This document shows positions 25,801-33,372 of a DNA stretch of 64,000 nt, one piece after another; position 1 is the first letter of the stretch, and every line of letters starts with the position of its first letter. Origin of the DNA: Pseudorhodoferax sp. Leaf267 (lineage in GTDB: Bacteria; Pseudomonadota; Gammaproteobacteria; Burkholderiales; Burkholderiaceae_C); the NCBI RefSeq assembly GCF_001422405.1, contig NZ_LMMV01000001.1, positions 1,421,291-1,485,290 of the forward strand, read 5' to 3'. The position numbers were made by a program, and so were the translations under genes. The notes beneath the pieces were generated by a model. That model was not told where the DNA came from. It saw only the letters and a list, made by a program, of their open reading frames with translations, and searched no databases.

Positions 25801-26390
25801 TCGTGGAGCGCGTGCGTGCCGCCGAGCAGGGCAGCTTTCCAGGACGGACCGATTTGACGCGCGCCGTCGCGAAGTACTACTTCAAGCTGCTTGCCATCAA
25901 GGACGAGTACGAGGTGGCTCGCCTCTACACCGAGACAGAGTTCCTCAAGGGCGTGGAGCGCAACTTCGAGGGCGACTACAGGTTGGTTTTCAACCTCGCA
26001 CCTCCCTTGCTTGCCAAGCGAGACCGGGAGACTGGTGAGCCCAAAAAGCGAGAGTTCGGTCCATGGCTGCTTCCGGCCTTGCGTCTTCTCGCGAAACTAC
26101 GCTTCCTCCGTGGGAGCCCCCTCGATGTGTTCGGCTACTCGCAAGAGCGGCGGATGGAACGCAACCTGATTGAGCGCTACGAGTCCAACATCGCCCAGGC
26201 CTTGAAAGTACTGACCGCGTCGCGCGACGCAGGCCACCATGACACGGCGTTGAAACTGGCGACGCTTCCTGAGCACATCCGCGGCTACGGCCACGTCCGA
26301 GCCCGCAGCGTCGAGGTGGCCAAGCCCGAGGAACAGGCATTGCTCGAGGCGCTGAATCGTAGCGTTATCACCCTGCAGAAGGCTGCGTAG
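22893..26390 (+). CDS. fused indolepyruvate:ferredoxin oxidoreductase (IorA-IorB type)
   Basis: 1165 aa from ATG 22893, the usual length of the single-chain form. The N-terminal 2-oxoacid:ferredoxin pyrimidine-binding domain starts with TGTQALVRLPL and GYRGSPLGTFD. The thiamine-diphosphate site is GDGTYFHSG near residue 495 with FNDAVAMTGGQ. A ferredoxin-like cysteine segment (CEGCGDCGAKSNC, then CNKDFSCVKGFC) is near 633-675. The gamma domain (VAGMGGTGVVTIGAILG) begins near 720. These enzymes decarboxylate arylpyruvates from aromatic amino acids to aryl-acetyl-CoA with reduction of ferredoxin. It is divergent from a GntR gene and monocistronic, with an IS3 element 54 bp downstream. The exact arylpyruvate is not predictable. 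Confidence 0.9.
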   Translation: MNLRTVSLDDKYTLRSGRVFITGTQALVRLPLTQQLRDKAAGLSTAGYITGYRGSPLGTFDDQINKASKHLGAHDVVFVPGVNEDLAATAVWGSQQAEAAGEGKYDGVFALWYGKGPGVDRTGDAFRHGNLAGSSKNGGVLVLMGDDHTCESSTTCHQSEFAMVDAMIPVLSPAGVQEILDFGVVGWALSRYSGCWVGMKCVKDTVEATASIEVAIDRVRINLPEGLQMPADGLNLRQPDTPHAQEARLHRHKLEAVKAFARVNAIDRTVVDGEDAKLGIITHGKSYLDVLQALHDLDLSEEQAGKLGLRIYKVGMTWPLEPTGAALFAKGLEKVIVVEEKRSLLEQQLKEQLYGKPGAPTIIGKRDEQGGTLFQSELALDSNQIAVALGPRLLELHEGGLEALQRRIEQIRSMRSPKGVIDILSRSFYFCSGCPHNSSTVLPEGSKGYAGIGCSWMAQSMDRSTTGYTQMGAEGLAWVGEAPFSKRTHMFQNIGDGTYFHSGLLAIRAAVAAKTNITYKILFNDAVAMTGGQRHDGTLDVPTIARQVRAEGIQRIAVVTDEPGKYPKDIDWPTGLTVHHRDHLDVVQRELREVQGASALIYDQTCAAEKRRRRKRGVMPDPAKRVVINDLVCEGCGDCGAKSNCVSVQPLETELGRKRTIDQSSCNKDFSCVKGFCPSFVTVVGGKLRKPQRAGEQSRPFVALPEPALPSLDGRVYSILVAGMGGTGVVTIGAILGMAAHLQGLGCGILDMAGLAQKGGSVWSHLRFGATPGAIKTIRIAAGGADLILGCDMIVAGNSKTLAAARSGRTHMLVNTQETMPGEFSRKADMQYPRGSLQRNVVDAVGEGHARFIEAGRIATALMGDSIATNLFMLGYAYQQGLIPLASEAIEKAIELNGSQPQMNQEAFLWGRRTAVDPKAVERVLGWTQASLASTLAPSAIADLDEAIAWRKTFLTDYQDERYADRYLALVERVRAAEQGSFPGRTDLTRAVAKYYFKLLAIKDEYEVARLYTETEFLKGVERNFEGDYRLVFNLAPPLLAKRDRETGEPKKREFGPWLLPALRLLAKLRFLRGSPLDVFGYSQERRMERNLIERYESNIAQALKVLTASRDAGHHDTALKLATLPEHIRGYGHVRARSVEVAKPEEQALLEALNRSVITLQKAA

Positions 26391-26503
26391 TGCAGCAATC
26401 AGTGCCCGCGAGTTCCTCGGTGTAACTCCACCCCGAGGACAAAAGTGAACCGCCCCGCAAAGTGAACTGACCCCCACAAGTTGGACGGTCACGATTCCGC
26501 CGA

Positions 26504-27334
26504 TCAGGCGGCGCTTCTCAGCCGGTACTCCACCGGACTGAGCCCCTGCAGCCCGAGCTTGATGCGCTCGTGGTTGTAGTAGTGGACGTAATCATGCACG
26601 CCCGCTTCGAGCGCATCAATGCTGTTGGGCGCGGCAAGATGGAAATACTCAGCCTTCAGGGTGCCGAAGAAGCTTTCAATCACCGCGTTGTCAAAGCAGT
26701 TGCCCTTACGGCTCATGCTTTGCTTGACTCCACGTCTCGCGAGCATCGCGCGGTACGGCTGCATCTTGTAGTGCCAGCCCTGGTCCGAGTGCACGATCAG
26801 TTCATGGGCGCACTTGGTCCGCGCAAGCGCTGCCTCGAGCGTGCCGGAAACCAGCTCGAAGACCGGACGCCTTGCCATGCGGTACGCGACGATCTCGCCG
26901 TTGTACAGGTCCATGCAGGCCGACAGGTAGAGCTTGTGGCCGTTCACATTGAACTCGGTGACATCGGTCGCCCACTTCTGGTTTGGCGCGGTCGCGCAGA
27001 AGTCGCGTTGCAGAACGTTGGGCACATGCGCATCGCTCAAGCCAGGGACATGCCGGGAGCGTTTCTTCGCCCGAATCAACGCGCGCAGCCCCATCTTTTG
27101 CATCAGACGCTGCACGCACTTGTGGTTGACCGGTTCCGCCATCGAATTGCACAGCACGGCCGTGATCCGCCGGTAGCCGTAGCGGCCCTTGTGCTCGTCA
27201 TAGACCGTGCGGATCGTGGCCTCCATGGCGCTTTGCTGGTCGGCGCGCTGGGTCGCATGGCACTGGTAGTAGAACGTGCTGCGCGCCAGGCCCGCTACCT
27301 GCAATAGGTCCGCCAATTTATGGTAAGGCCTCAA
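26504..27334 (-). CDS. IS3-family transposase OrfB (IS150 group)
   Basis: 276 aa from the ATG-equivalent start. The HTH_21 region (GRYGYRRITAVLCN, VQRLMQKMGLRA) precedes a DDE rve core: WATDVTEFNVNGHKLYLS, VHSDQGWHYKM and SRKGNCFDNAVIESFFGTLK with the catalytic Glu. Its frame stays open upstream to the A7 site in orfA, so the active protein is probably the OrfAB fusion made by a -1 frameshift. Intact. Confidence 0.9.
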   Translation of the reverse strand: MRPYHKLADLLQVAGLARSTFYYQCHATQRADQQSAMEATIRTVYDEHKGRYGYRRITAVLCNSMAEPVNHKCVQRLMQKMGLRALIRAKKRSRHVPGLSDAHVPNVLQRDFCATAPNQKWATDVTEFNVNGHKLYLSACMDLYNGEIVAYRMARRPVFELVSGTLEAALARTKCAHELIVHSDQGWHYKMQPYRAMLARRGVKQSMSRKGNCFDNAVIESFFGTLKAEYFHLAAPNSIDALEAGVHDYVHYYNHERIKLGLQGLSPVEYRLRSAA

Positions 27335-27342
27335 CCCGGCAA

Positions 27343-27861
27343 TCAGACGCGCTTTGTCGGCGCAGCTGACCTCTTCAACCGGATCAAGGCCTGCAATTTT
27401 TTTAGGTACGCTACCTCCGCGCGCAGACGCTCGTTCTCTTCCCGCAGGGTTTGCGGCGCATCGGTGGCGACCACGTTCGACGGGGCTGCACAGCGTCGTT
27501 CCGGCTTCATCTTAAGAGGCTCTTCTTTCTCGGTTTGGAGAGCCTGCAGGCCGCCTTGATCGAGATTGCGTCGCCAGACGACGACCTGGTTGGGATTGCG
27601 GATGTCATAGATCGCCGCAACTTGGCGGCTGGAGAGCTGTTCGCGATCCTGATGAGACAGCACCTGCAGTTTGAACTGCGCACTGTAGATGCTGCGCTTA
27701 GGGCGCAATCCGTCGACGCCATGCAGGCGGTAGTGGCTCACCCAGGTGCGGATCTTCTCTTCGGGCACCGACCAGCGCCGAGCCAGCAACTTTGCGCCGC
27801 CTTCGCCCGCCAAGAAACTCTGGACGACTTCCAGCTTGAACTCCGTTCTGTACCGCTTCAT
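27343..27861 (-). CDS. IS3-family transposase OrfA (IS150 group)
   Basis: 172 aa with two helix-turn-helix segments (LLARRWSVPEEKIRTWVSHY; LSSRQVAAIYDIRNPNQVVV) and a C-terminal coiled coil (TLREENERLRAEVAYLKKLQ), as in IS150-group OrfA. The A7 slippery run lies in the codons for LKK near the end. Confidence 0.9.
   Translation of the reverse strand: MKRYRTEFKLEVVQSFLAGEGGAKLLARRWSVPEEKIRTWVSHYRLHGVDGLRPKRSIYSAQFKLQVLSHQDREQLSSRQVAAIYDIRNPNQVVVWRRNLDQGGLQALQTEKEEPLKMKPERRCAAPSNVVATDAPQTLREENERLRAEVAYLKKLQALIRLKRSAAPTKRV
27397..27403 (-). promoter_or_regulatory. programmed -1 frameshift site of the IS3 element
   Basis: Seven A on the minus strand in the LKK codons of orfA. After a -1 slip the reading continues IAGLDPVEEVSCADKARLIA into OrfB without a stop, which would yield the OrfAB transposase. 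Confidence 0.7.
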
Positions 27862-27950
27862 AAAACCCCTTGAAGTTCGTCCAACTTCTGGGGGTCAGTT
27901 CAAAAGCCGGGGCGGTTCACTCAGCTCCTTCGGCGCTTCGCCGCTCAGCA

Positions 27951-28244
27951 CTATTTGACCGCCACAACATCCCAGCGTTCGATCACTACTGGTTTCGCGA
28001 GAAGCTCGTCCGCATGCTTCATTAGCGCTGCGGCGATAGGCCCATTAAGGTGGGCGGCTCGACCATCTTCGGCGTCGAAAGCGTCGAAGATTGCGAAACT
28101 GCTGGGACCGAATTTCAAGGCATACCAGACCGGCGTACCGGTCTCCTCTCGTGCAAGTGGAAGCGCTCCTTTAAGGAACTCCTCTAGCGCGGCTTCCTTA
28201 CCAGGCTTGGCATCGAGCCGAACAAACAAACCCATTTGCGTCAT
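27951..28244 (-). CDS. antibiotic-biosynthesis-monooxygenase (ABM) fold protein
   Basis: 97 aa from ATG 28244, preceded by AGGAG; a longer in-frame reading to 28325 has no such site. The sequence (MGLFVRLDAKPGKEAALEEF, WYALKFGPSSFAIFDAFDAE, AAALMKHADELLAKP) is the dimeric ferredoxin-like barrel of the ABM family, which covers small quinone monooxygenases and many proteins of unknown role. It is divergent from the truncated GlxA-type regulator, which was probably its controller. Confidence 0.8.
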   Translation of the reverse strand: MTQMGLFVRLDAKPGKEAALEEFLKGALPLAREETGTPVWYALKFGPSSFAIFDAFDAEDGRAAHLNGPIAAALMKHADELLAKPVVIERWDVVAVK

Positions 28245-28379
28245 CTTGATGATCTCCTCGGTGAATGGTTGAGGTTTGTGCTGCCAGGACATTTCAATGA
28301 TCGGCTGCACACCCAAATCTAGCATCGCAACGCCATAAGGGGACTTGGCAATATTGCCAATTATGATACCGTTCTCGCC

Positions 28380-28622
28380 ATGATGCCATCAACGACGATT
28401 TTGGCACTCGATGGCGTGTTCGATACAGGGCTGGCGGCGATACAGGACACCCTGGCGACTGCACGCGACTTGGCTCCCCCTGGCTCCAACGACGCGTGGA
28501 AAGCGCAAGTTTTCAGCATCCGCCGCGTAGCACATACCGCGCATGGCCTTGCCATCCCCACCATGCAGGCAGAAGCTCGCTCAAATCCTGAATTTGTGTT
28601 TGTCCCAGCCTTGCCTTCGGGC
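28380..28622 (+). pseudogene. GlxA-type AraC regulator, N-terminal fragment
   Basis: From ATG 28380 the frame reads STTILALDGVFDTGLAAIQD, VFSIRRVAHTAHGLAIPTMQ and PEFVFVPALPSG. This is the DJ-1/PfpI-like N-terminal domain of GlxA-type AraC regulators. Homology stops at about 28620, where an oppositely oriented IS5-family fragment begins. The C-terminal DNA-binding domain is lost. It starts 135 bp from the divergent ABM gene. Confidence 0.75.
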
Positions 28623-28744
28623 GCGTACGGCGTGATCAGGCTGATCAGCGCTGCCCATGGCACCACGCGCTCCATCTCTGCCAGGAACTCGCGCTTTCGT
28701 GTGCGCTTGGTCGTCAGGTTCAGGCCCAGGTCGGCTTGCTCCAT
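28608..28744 (-). pseudogene. IS5-family transposase, N-terminal fragment
   Basis: The minus frame from ATG 28744 reads MEQADLGLNLTTKRTRKREF, then AEMERVVPWAALISLITPY, the start of an IS5-family transposase. It breaks off after about 45 residues at the junction with the GlxA-type fragment. The DDE core is absent, so it is inactive. Confidence 0.75.
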
Positions 28745-28906
28745 GGCTCAGATTTTGCAGCGCCTCAGTTCGCCGAGCACATCGCGAGCGGATTTGTGCA
28801 GACCGTTCCTAGGCGAATTCCTCGACGCCAATTTGCTCGACAACTACCAGTGTCTGGACTGCGCCACTTAATTGCAAAAAATATAGTTTCGCGCTTTTGG
28901 ATAGTA

Positions 28907-28924
28907 ATGGCGTCTAGACGCCAT
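28907..28924. repeat. perfect 18-bp palindrome at the integrase 3' end
   Basis: ATGGCGTCTAGACGCCAT is self-complementary and contains the TAG stop (28914-28916) of the integrase gene. No T-tract follows on either strand, so it is not an ordinary terminator. It may be a protein-binding or attachment-related site. Confidence 0.6.
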
Positions 28925-30149
28925 CGCAAAACCTGGACCAATCGGCCATCAGTGATCTGCGCTTCTCCAACAGGTCACCCCGTCGATAGGAAGCTTCGGT
29001 TTGATTCTTGATCTTGTGCGCCAAAGCCATTTCACGGACTTCTGAAGGATGGTCCGTGGCTTCACTGCACCAGGTAGAGAATGTCGCGCGATAGCCATGC
29101 GTTACGACACGGCGACCGTCCTTATCGAGCGGCTTCATTTCTTTCAAAAGCTCAAGCATGGCCCCATCGCTCAACGGCCCACTACTCCCAGCACCGGGAA
29201 ATATCAGATTGCCTGTCCGCACCGAATGCATACGCTTGAGCAAGTCCAAAAGCGACCCCTCAAGGGGAACACGGTGGACATCGCGTTTAACCTTCATGCG
29301 CGAGCGCGGCACCGTCCAAACTCTCGACTCGAAATCTAATTCCGACCATTCAGCCCCTAAAGATTCGTTGGTCCGAAGCGCTGAGAGAATGGTGACTTCC
29401 AGCGCGTGCGCCGACATGCCATCTCTGGCTCGTAGATCGCGCATGAATGCGGGCAGCAAGGCAAAAGGCAGCGACGGGTGCTTTCCGCCCTCCCTCAATT
29501 TCGGCAGCAACTTGTTCAAAATCTCAGTTGCGGCCGGGTTGTCATTGCGGTATTTGTGCGCCTTGCACCAGTCGAAGGTATTGCGCAGCAGCGACGCCAA
29601 CCGTTCAGCGGTTGCCGGGCTGGTCTCCCAAACCGGCCGTAAGACCTTCACCACATGACCGGCTTCGACATCTGCGACGCGGAGGGTGCCGATCACCGGC
29701 GTGATAAAGGTACCCAACATGGCTAAGCGCTTAGAAACGCCCTTTGGATCGCGAACCCATTTGCCCTTCATGTCTTCAATGAACCCCTCGACCGCAGCCG
29801 TGACGCTGATGGCCGCTGCCCTAGCGTTTGCGGCCTGGGCCTTGGCGACCATCTTCTCGGCCAAAGGGTCCACGTTCTCGGCCACCTTGATGCGCAGCAG
29901 CCGGGCCTTCTCGCGGGCCTGCGCCAAGGACACATCACCCAGGCTGCCCAGTCCGAAGTCGCGGCGATGCTGCACCGCTAGGCCGCTTGAATTGACGCGC
30001 TTGCCCACGGTTAGCCGTGCCACCCAAGAACGGGCGCCGCTGGGCGAAATCTGAAGTTGCAGCCCTGGTGCACCACCAACTGGATGGAGGCCAGGTTTCC
30101 TCAGTGCTTTGACTTCGAGGATGGTCAGCTGCGAAGCGGTCTTTGGCAC
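28914..30149 (-). CDS. P4-type tyrosine integrase
   Basis: 411 aa from GTG 30149, where the protein begins PKTASQLTILEVKALRKPG like the family; a TTG at 30161 would add four residues. The N-terminal DUF4102 arm-binding domain contains VGGAPGLQLQISPSGARSWV and RRDFGLGSLGDVSLAQARE. A core-binding domain follows at about 110-210. Catalytic residues are Arg in LSALRTNESLGAEW, His-x-x-Arg in THGYRATFSTW, and His and Tyr in ALAHKIKNQTEASYRRGDL. It is intact. It lies at the boundary between mosaic DNA and uniform chromosomal DNA, so it is likely the integrase of the last-acquired segment. No tRNA gene is recognised next to it. Confidence 0.9.
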   Translation of the reverse strand: MPKTASQLTILEVKALRKPGLHPVGGAPGLQLQISPSGARSWVARLTVGKRVNSSGLAVQHRRDFGLGSLGDVSLAQAREKARLLRIKVAENVDPLAEKMVAKAQAANARAAAISVTAAVEGFIEDMKGKWVRDPKGVSKRLAMLGTFITPVIGTLRVADVEAGHVVKVLRPVWETSPATAERLASLLRNTFDWCKAHKYRNDNPAATEILNKLLPKLREGGKHPSLPFALLPAFMRDLRARDGMSAHALEVTILSALRTNESLGAEWSELDFESRVWTVPRSRMKVKRDVHRVPLEGSLLDLLKRMHSVRTGNLIFPGAGSSGPLSDGAMLELLKEMKPLDKDGRRVVTHGYRATFSTWCSEATDHPSEVREMALAHKIKNQTEASYRRGDLLEKRRSLMADWSRFCDGV

Positions 30150-30161
30150 AGTGGATCTCAA

Positions 30162-30410
30162 GCGGAATCGAACCAGTGTACCCCACTAACCGCCCCACTA
30201 CAAACGCGAGCCGTGGTGATATCTTCTGAAACCTACTGCGACGATGATTCAAAGACATCATTTTAAATCAACATCATGTTTCCCGGAATGAGACTTCGTG
30301 AGATGCCCTGAGTTCGGTTCCGCTTCCCTTCACCCGCTCCACTCCCGGCCGCGCCGGCAGTGGCCCAGCCGCCCGGCTGACATCCCCTTCTCGCATCCCT
30401 CCTGGCTGGC
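30162..30410. other. island/chromosome junction, no gene seen
   Basis: About 250 bp, AT-rich around 30200-30290 and GC-rich after. The change in composition and codon use near 30.3 kb marks the probable edge of acquired DNA. The attachment site should lie here but no tRNA or direct repeat was identified. Confidence 0.45.
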
Positions 30411-30926
30411 CTACGGCTGGCGCGCGCGCCACGCGCCTGGCTGCCTCTCGGCCTCCAGGAACGGCGGCAACAGGCTGGCCAGCAGTGCCAGCCGTGCGAA
30501 CTGTTCGTCGCTGAGGTCGACTTCCTCCTCGTCGAAGACACACAGCGTGGCCTTCAGCGAGCGTTGCGGGTCGAGGATGGGCACGGCGTGGTACGCCAGC
30601 ATCAGCCCCTTGTACGGGCTGTAGTCCATGCGGCTGTCGGTGGCCGAATTGGCACAGCGCAGCTCGCCGTCGCGCAGTGCCAGATGACAAAAGCTGTCCT
30701 TGAACGGCACGCGCGCAATGAAAGCCGGGCGGGGCTCGCCGCGCTTGTCGTGGAAATAGCGGTTGACCAGGTCGCCATCCTGCACCTCGAAGATGGCCGC
30801 GTAACGGCACGGCATATGCAAGCTCAGGTCCTTCAGAGCCTCGGCGATGCCCAGGTACTGCAGCAAAGCCCGGGGTCGGTTTTCGCGGTCCATCGTCGTT
30901 TCATATGGTTCACACAATTCGGCCAT
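30411..30926 (-). CDS. GAF-domain protein
   Basis: 171 aa (or 160 aa from the second ATG at 30893). A single GAF fold is suggested by CRYAAIFEVQDGDLVNRYF, ARVPFKDSFCHLALRDGELR and MLAYHAVPILDPQRSLKATL, with no output domain. Such stand-alone GAF proteins bind small molecules or sense redox state. It is the first gene with the codon use of the right-hand chromosome. Ligand and partner unknown. Confidence 0.7.
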   Translation of the reverse strand: MAELCEPYETTMDRENRPRALLQYLGIAEALKDLSLHMPCRYAAIFEVQDGDLVNRYFHDKRGEPRPAFIARVPFKDSFCHLALRDGELRCANSATDSRMDYSPYKGLMLAYHAVPILDPQRSLKATLCVFDEEEVDLSDEQFARLALLASLLPPFLEAERQPGAWRARQP

Positions 30927-31299
30927 AGTAAGAGCAGATCAGCGGTCATTGCGTGTAGCGGGCGAGAAAGTCCGCCATCCGGAGGATGGTGGGCGTGCAC
31001 AACGCCCAGGCACCAGCTTCGCGCCAGGGCCAGACATAGTTGGTGCAGTGCAATAACAGCGGCTCAGGTGAACGCCGGCACGATCCGAACTGTTCACATG
31101 CCTCATTCGCGGGCACCGCGTCGCAGGCCGCGCCCAGCAACGATCTGCGCAGAAGCCCTCAGGGTTTTCCCCAAAGTTATCCACGGCCCCTGGGCACAAC
31201 AGCAGCGCACCAAACCGGGGCATTTGATCGGATCGAGCCCTTGCAACGGCATGGACTGCCTGCCGCGATAGAGTCGGGCCCAGCATGGAAGGACCTGCC
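30927..31299. other. intergenic region, no gene seen
   Basis: About 370 bp between the divergent GAF and MerR genes, presumably holding both promoters. A small hairpin CCATCC-GGA-GGATGG is visible near 30975. No MerR-type spaced operator could be recognised with confidence. Confidence 0.4.
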
Positions 31300-31740
31300 A
31301 TGAAGATCGGCCAACTCGCCTCCGCCACCGACACACCCGTGGAGACCATCCGCTACTACGAGCGCGAAGGCCTGTTGCCGGTCGCGCCGCGCACCGAGGG
31401 CAACTACCGGGTCTACGACGAGGCCCACGTGCAGCGCCTGAGCTTCATCCGGCACTGCCGCTCGCTGGACATGGCGCTGGACGAGATCCGCACGCTGCTG
31501 CGCTTCAAGGACGCACCGGACGCCGACTGCGCCGGCGTCAACGACCTGCTGGACGCCCACATCGGCCATGTGGCCCAGCGCATCCGTGAGCTGCGCGCGC
31601 TGGAACGCCAGCTCGTGGACCTGCGTGCCCAATGCCCCGTCGCCCATGCCACGGAAGACTGCGGCATCCTCAAAGGCCTGGCCAGCGAGCCGGCGCCGCA
31701 CGTGCCGGGCCGCACGCGGCATGTGCACGGCGTGCACTGA
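31300..31740 (+). CDS. cadR: Cd(II)/Pb(II)-responsive MerR-family regulator (CadR/PbrR type)
   Basis: 146 aa. The MerR helix-turn-helix is MKIGQLASATDTPVETIRYY with EREGLLPVAPRTEGNYRVYD. A dimerisation helix follows, with Cys in DADCAGVN and the metal-binding loop CPVAHATEDC whose cysteines bind Cd or Pb. The C-terminus is His-rich (RHVHGVH), common in CadR. The start at 31300 gives the family N-terminus. The usual partner, a P1B-type metal-exporting ATPase, is not adjacent; the next gene is a thiolase. Regulation of a distant target or loss of the partner is possible. Confidence 0.85.
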   Translation: MKIGQLASATDTPVETIRYYEREGLLPVAPRTEGNYRVYDEAHVQRLSFIRHCRSLDMALDEIRTLLRFKDAPDADCAGVNDLLDAHIGHVAQRIRELRALERQLVDLRAQCPVAHATEDCGILKGLASEPAPHVPGRTRHVHGVH

Positions 31741-31854
31741 ATTGTTTCGGCTGCCCGCTCGGTGACACCCTGACGCCGGCTCGCGTGGGAAGATCGCGCG
31801 CGTTGCGGCCCGCACTCCGCGGGCGGCCACCACAAGCGTTCAAGGAGCAGGAAC

Positions 31855-33039
31855 ATGGGTCGTGAAGTCGTCGTCGTCAGCGGTGTGCGCACCGCCATCG
31901 GAACCTTCGGGGGCAGCCTCAAGGATGTGCCCCCCACGGCGCTGGGCGCGCTGGTCGTGCGCGAATCGCTGGCGCGCGTCCAAGTCGAGGGCAAGGACGT
32001 GGGCCACGTCGTCTTCGGCCACGTGGTCAACACCGAGCCGCGCGACATGTATCTGTCGCGCGTGGCCGCGCTGGACGGCGGCTGCAGCGAAGACACGCCG
32101 GCTTACAACGTGAACCGCCTGTGCGGCTCGGGCCTGCAGGCCATCGTGTCGGCCAGCCAGTCCATCCTGCTCGGCGACTGCGACATCGCGATCGGCGCCG
32201 GCGCCGAGAGCATGAGCCGCGCACCCTACGCCTCGCTCAACGCGCGCTGGGGCGCCCGCATGGGCGACACCAAGATGGTGGACATGATGGTCGGCGCGCT
32301 GCACGACCCGTTCCACAACATCCACATGGGCGTGACGGCCGAGAACATCGCCGCCAAGTGGGGCATCACGCGCTCCGACCAGGACGGGCTGGCCGTGGAG
32401 AGCCATCGCCGCGCCGCCAAGGCCAGCGCCGCCGGCTACTTCAAGGAGCAGATCGTTCCCGTGGTCTCCAAGGGCCGCAAGGGCGACGTGGTGTTCGACA
32501 CCGACGAGCATTTCCGCGCCGACGCCACGGTGGAGGACATGGCCAAGCTCAAGGCCGTGTTCCAGAAGGAGAACGGCACGGTCACGGCCGGCAATGCATC
32601 CGGCCTGAACGACGCGGCGGCGGCCGTGGTGCTGATGGAGGCGTCCGTCGCCAAGGCGCGCGGCCTGGCGCCGATGGCCCGCCTGGTCGGCTATGCCCAT
32701 GCCGGCGTGGACCCCAAGTACATGGGCATCGGCCCGGTGCCGGCCAGCCGCAAGCTGCTGGAAAAGCTGGGCCTGAAGGTCTCCGACCTGGACGTGATCG
32801 AGGCCAACGAGGCCTTCGCCGCCCAGGCCTGCGCCGTCACCAAGGACCTGGGCCTGGACCCGGCCAAGGTCAACCCCAACGGCTCGGGCATCTCGCTGGG
32901 CCACCCCATCGGCGCCACGGGTGCGGTGATCACCGTGAAGGCGCTGCACGAGCTGCAGCGCATCGGCGGGCGCTACGCGCTGGTGACGATGTGCATCGGG
33001 GGTGGGCAGGGGATCGCGGCGGTGTTCGAGCGGGTCTGA
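31855..33039 (+). CDS. acetyl-CoA C-acetyltransferase / beta-ketothiolase (BktB-like)
   Basis: 394 aa, ATG preceded by AAGGAG. It joins or splits acetyl-CoA and acyl-CoA units in beta-oxidation, ketone metabolism or polyhydroxyalkanoate supply. Nucleophilic Cys about 90 is in [14 protein letters not shown]. The acid-base residues are in [20 protein letters not shown] (His) and [11 protein letters not shown] (second Cys). Full family length. The nearest relatives by style are BktB proteins of Burkholderiales. No reductase or PHA synthase gene is adjacent. Confidence 0.9.
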   Translation: MGREVVVVSGVRTAIGTFGGSLKDVPPTALGALVVRESLARVQVEGKDVGHVVFGHVVNTEPRDMYLSRVAALDGGCSEDTPAYNVNRLCGSGLQAIVSASQSILLGDCDIAIGAGAESMSRAPYASLNARWGARMGDTKMVDMMVGALHDPFHNIHMGVTAENIAAKWGITRSDQDGLAVESHRRAAKASAAGYFKEQIVPVVSKGRKGDVVFDTDEHFRADATVEDMAKLKAVFQKENGTVTAGNASGLNDAAAAVVLMEASVAKARGLAPMARLVGYAHAGVDPKYMGIGPVPASRKLLEKLGLKVSDLDVIEANEAFAAQACAVTKDLGLDPAKVNPNGSGISLGHPIGATGAVITVKALHELQRIGGRYALVTMCIGGGQGIAAVFERV

Positions 33040-33145
33040 ATCGCGGACGGTAGTGGCCCAATTGGGCGTGGGGCTGGCCGGGTCTGCGCGCTGGCCGATT
33101 GATCACGCACCTCGCACCATGCCACCCGAGAGTAGGATTGCGCGC

Positions 33146-33367
33146 ATGAGCATCGCCACTGGAACCGTCGTTGACGGCAAGATCGTCGTCGAAGGCCTGA
33201 CGCTCCCGGAAGGGACCGTCGTGACCGTGCTGGCCCCTGACGACCAGGCTCCGATCCGGCTGCCGCCAAACCTGGAGCAGGAACTTCTCGCCGCTATCGA
33301 CGAAGCCGACGCCGAACCAGGCGGCGCGGGCCCGGAATTTCTGGAAAGTCTTCGCCGTTACGGATAG
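33146..33367 (+). CDS. antitoxin of a ParE/RelE-type toxin-antitoxin pair
   Basis: 73 aa. The N-terminal GTVVDGKIVVEGLTLPEGTV resembles small antitoxins with a beta-hairpin DNA-binding start. The acidic C-terminus (AIDEADAEPGGAGPEFLESL) is the likely toxin-wrapping tail. It ends 5 bp before the toxin start, so the genes are translationally linked. Antitoxin role rests on size and the neighbour. Confidence 0.7.
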   Translation: MSIATGTVVDGKIVVEGLTLPEGTVVTVLAPDDQAPIRLPPNLEQELLAAIDEADAEPGGAGPEFLESLRRYG

Positions 33368-33372
33368 CCCCT

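Larger units (their letters stand above)
26444..27921 (-). mobile_element. IS3-family (IS150 group) insertion sequence, apparently complete
   Basis: About 1.48 kb. Both ends carry AGTGAACCGCCCCG followed by TGAACTGACCCCCA and AAGTTGGAC in inverted orientation (26444-26490 and 27875-27921). Inside are orfA and orfB in overlapping-phase order with a slippery A7. No clear 3-4 bp target duplication is seen. It lies between the oxidoreductase and the monooxygenase-fold gene without breaking either. Confidence 0.85.

Noticed and set aside
30140-30200. GGTTCGATTCCGC on the minus strand near the integrase start, resembling a tRNA T arm
   Set aside because: The flanking bases do not form a T stem, acceptor or anticodon arm, so no tRNA was called.
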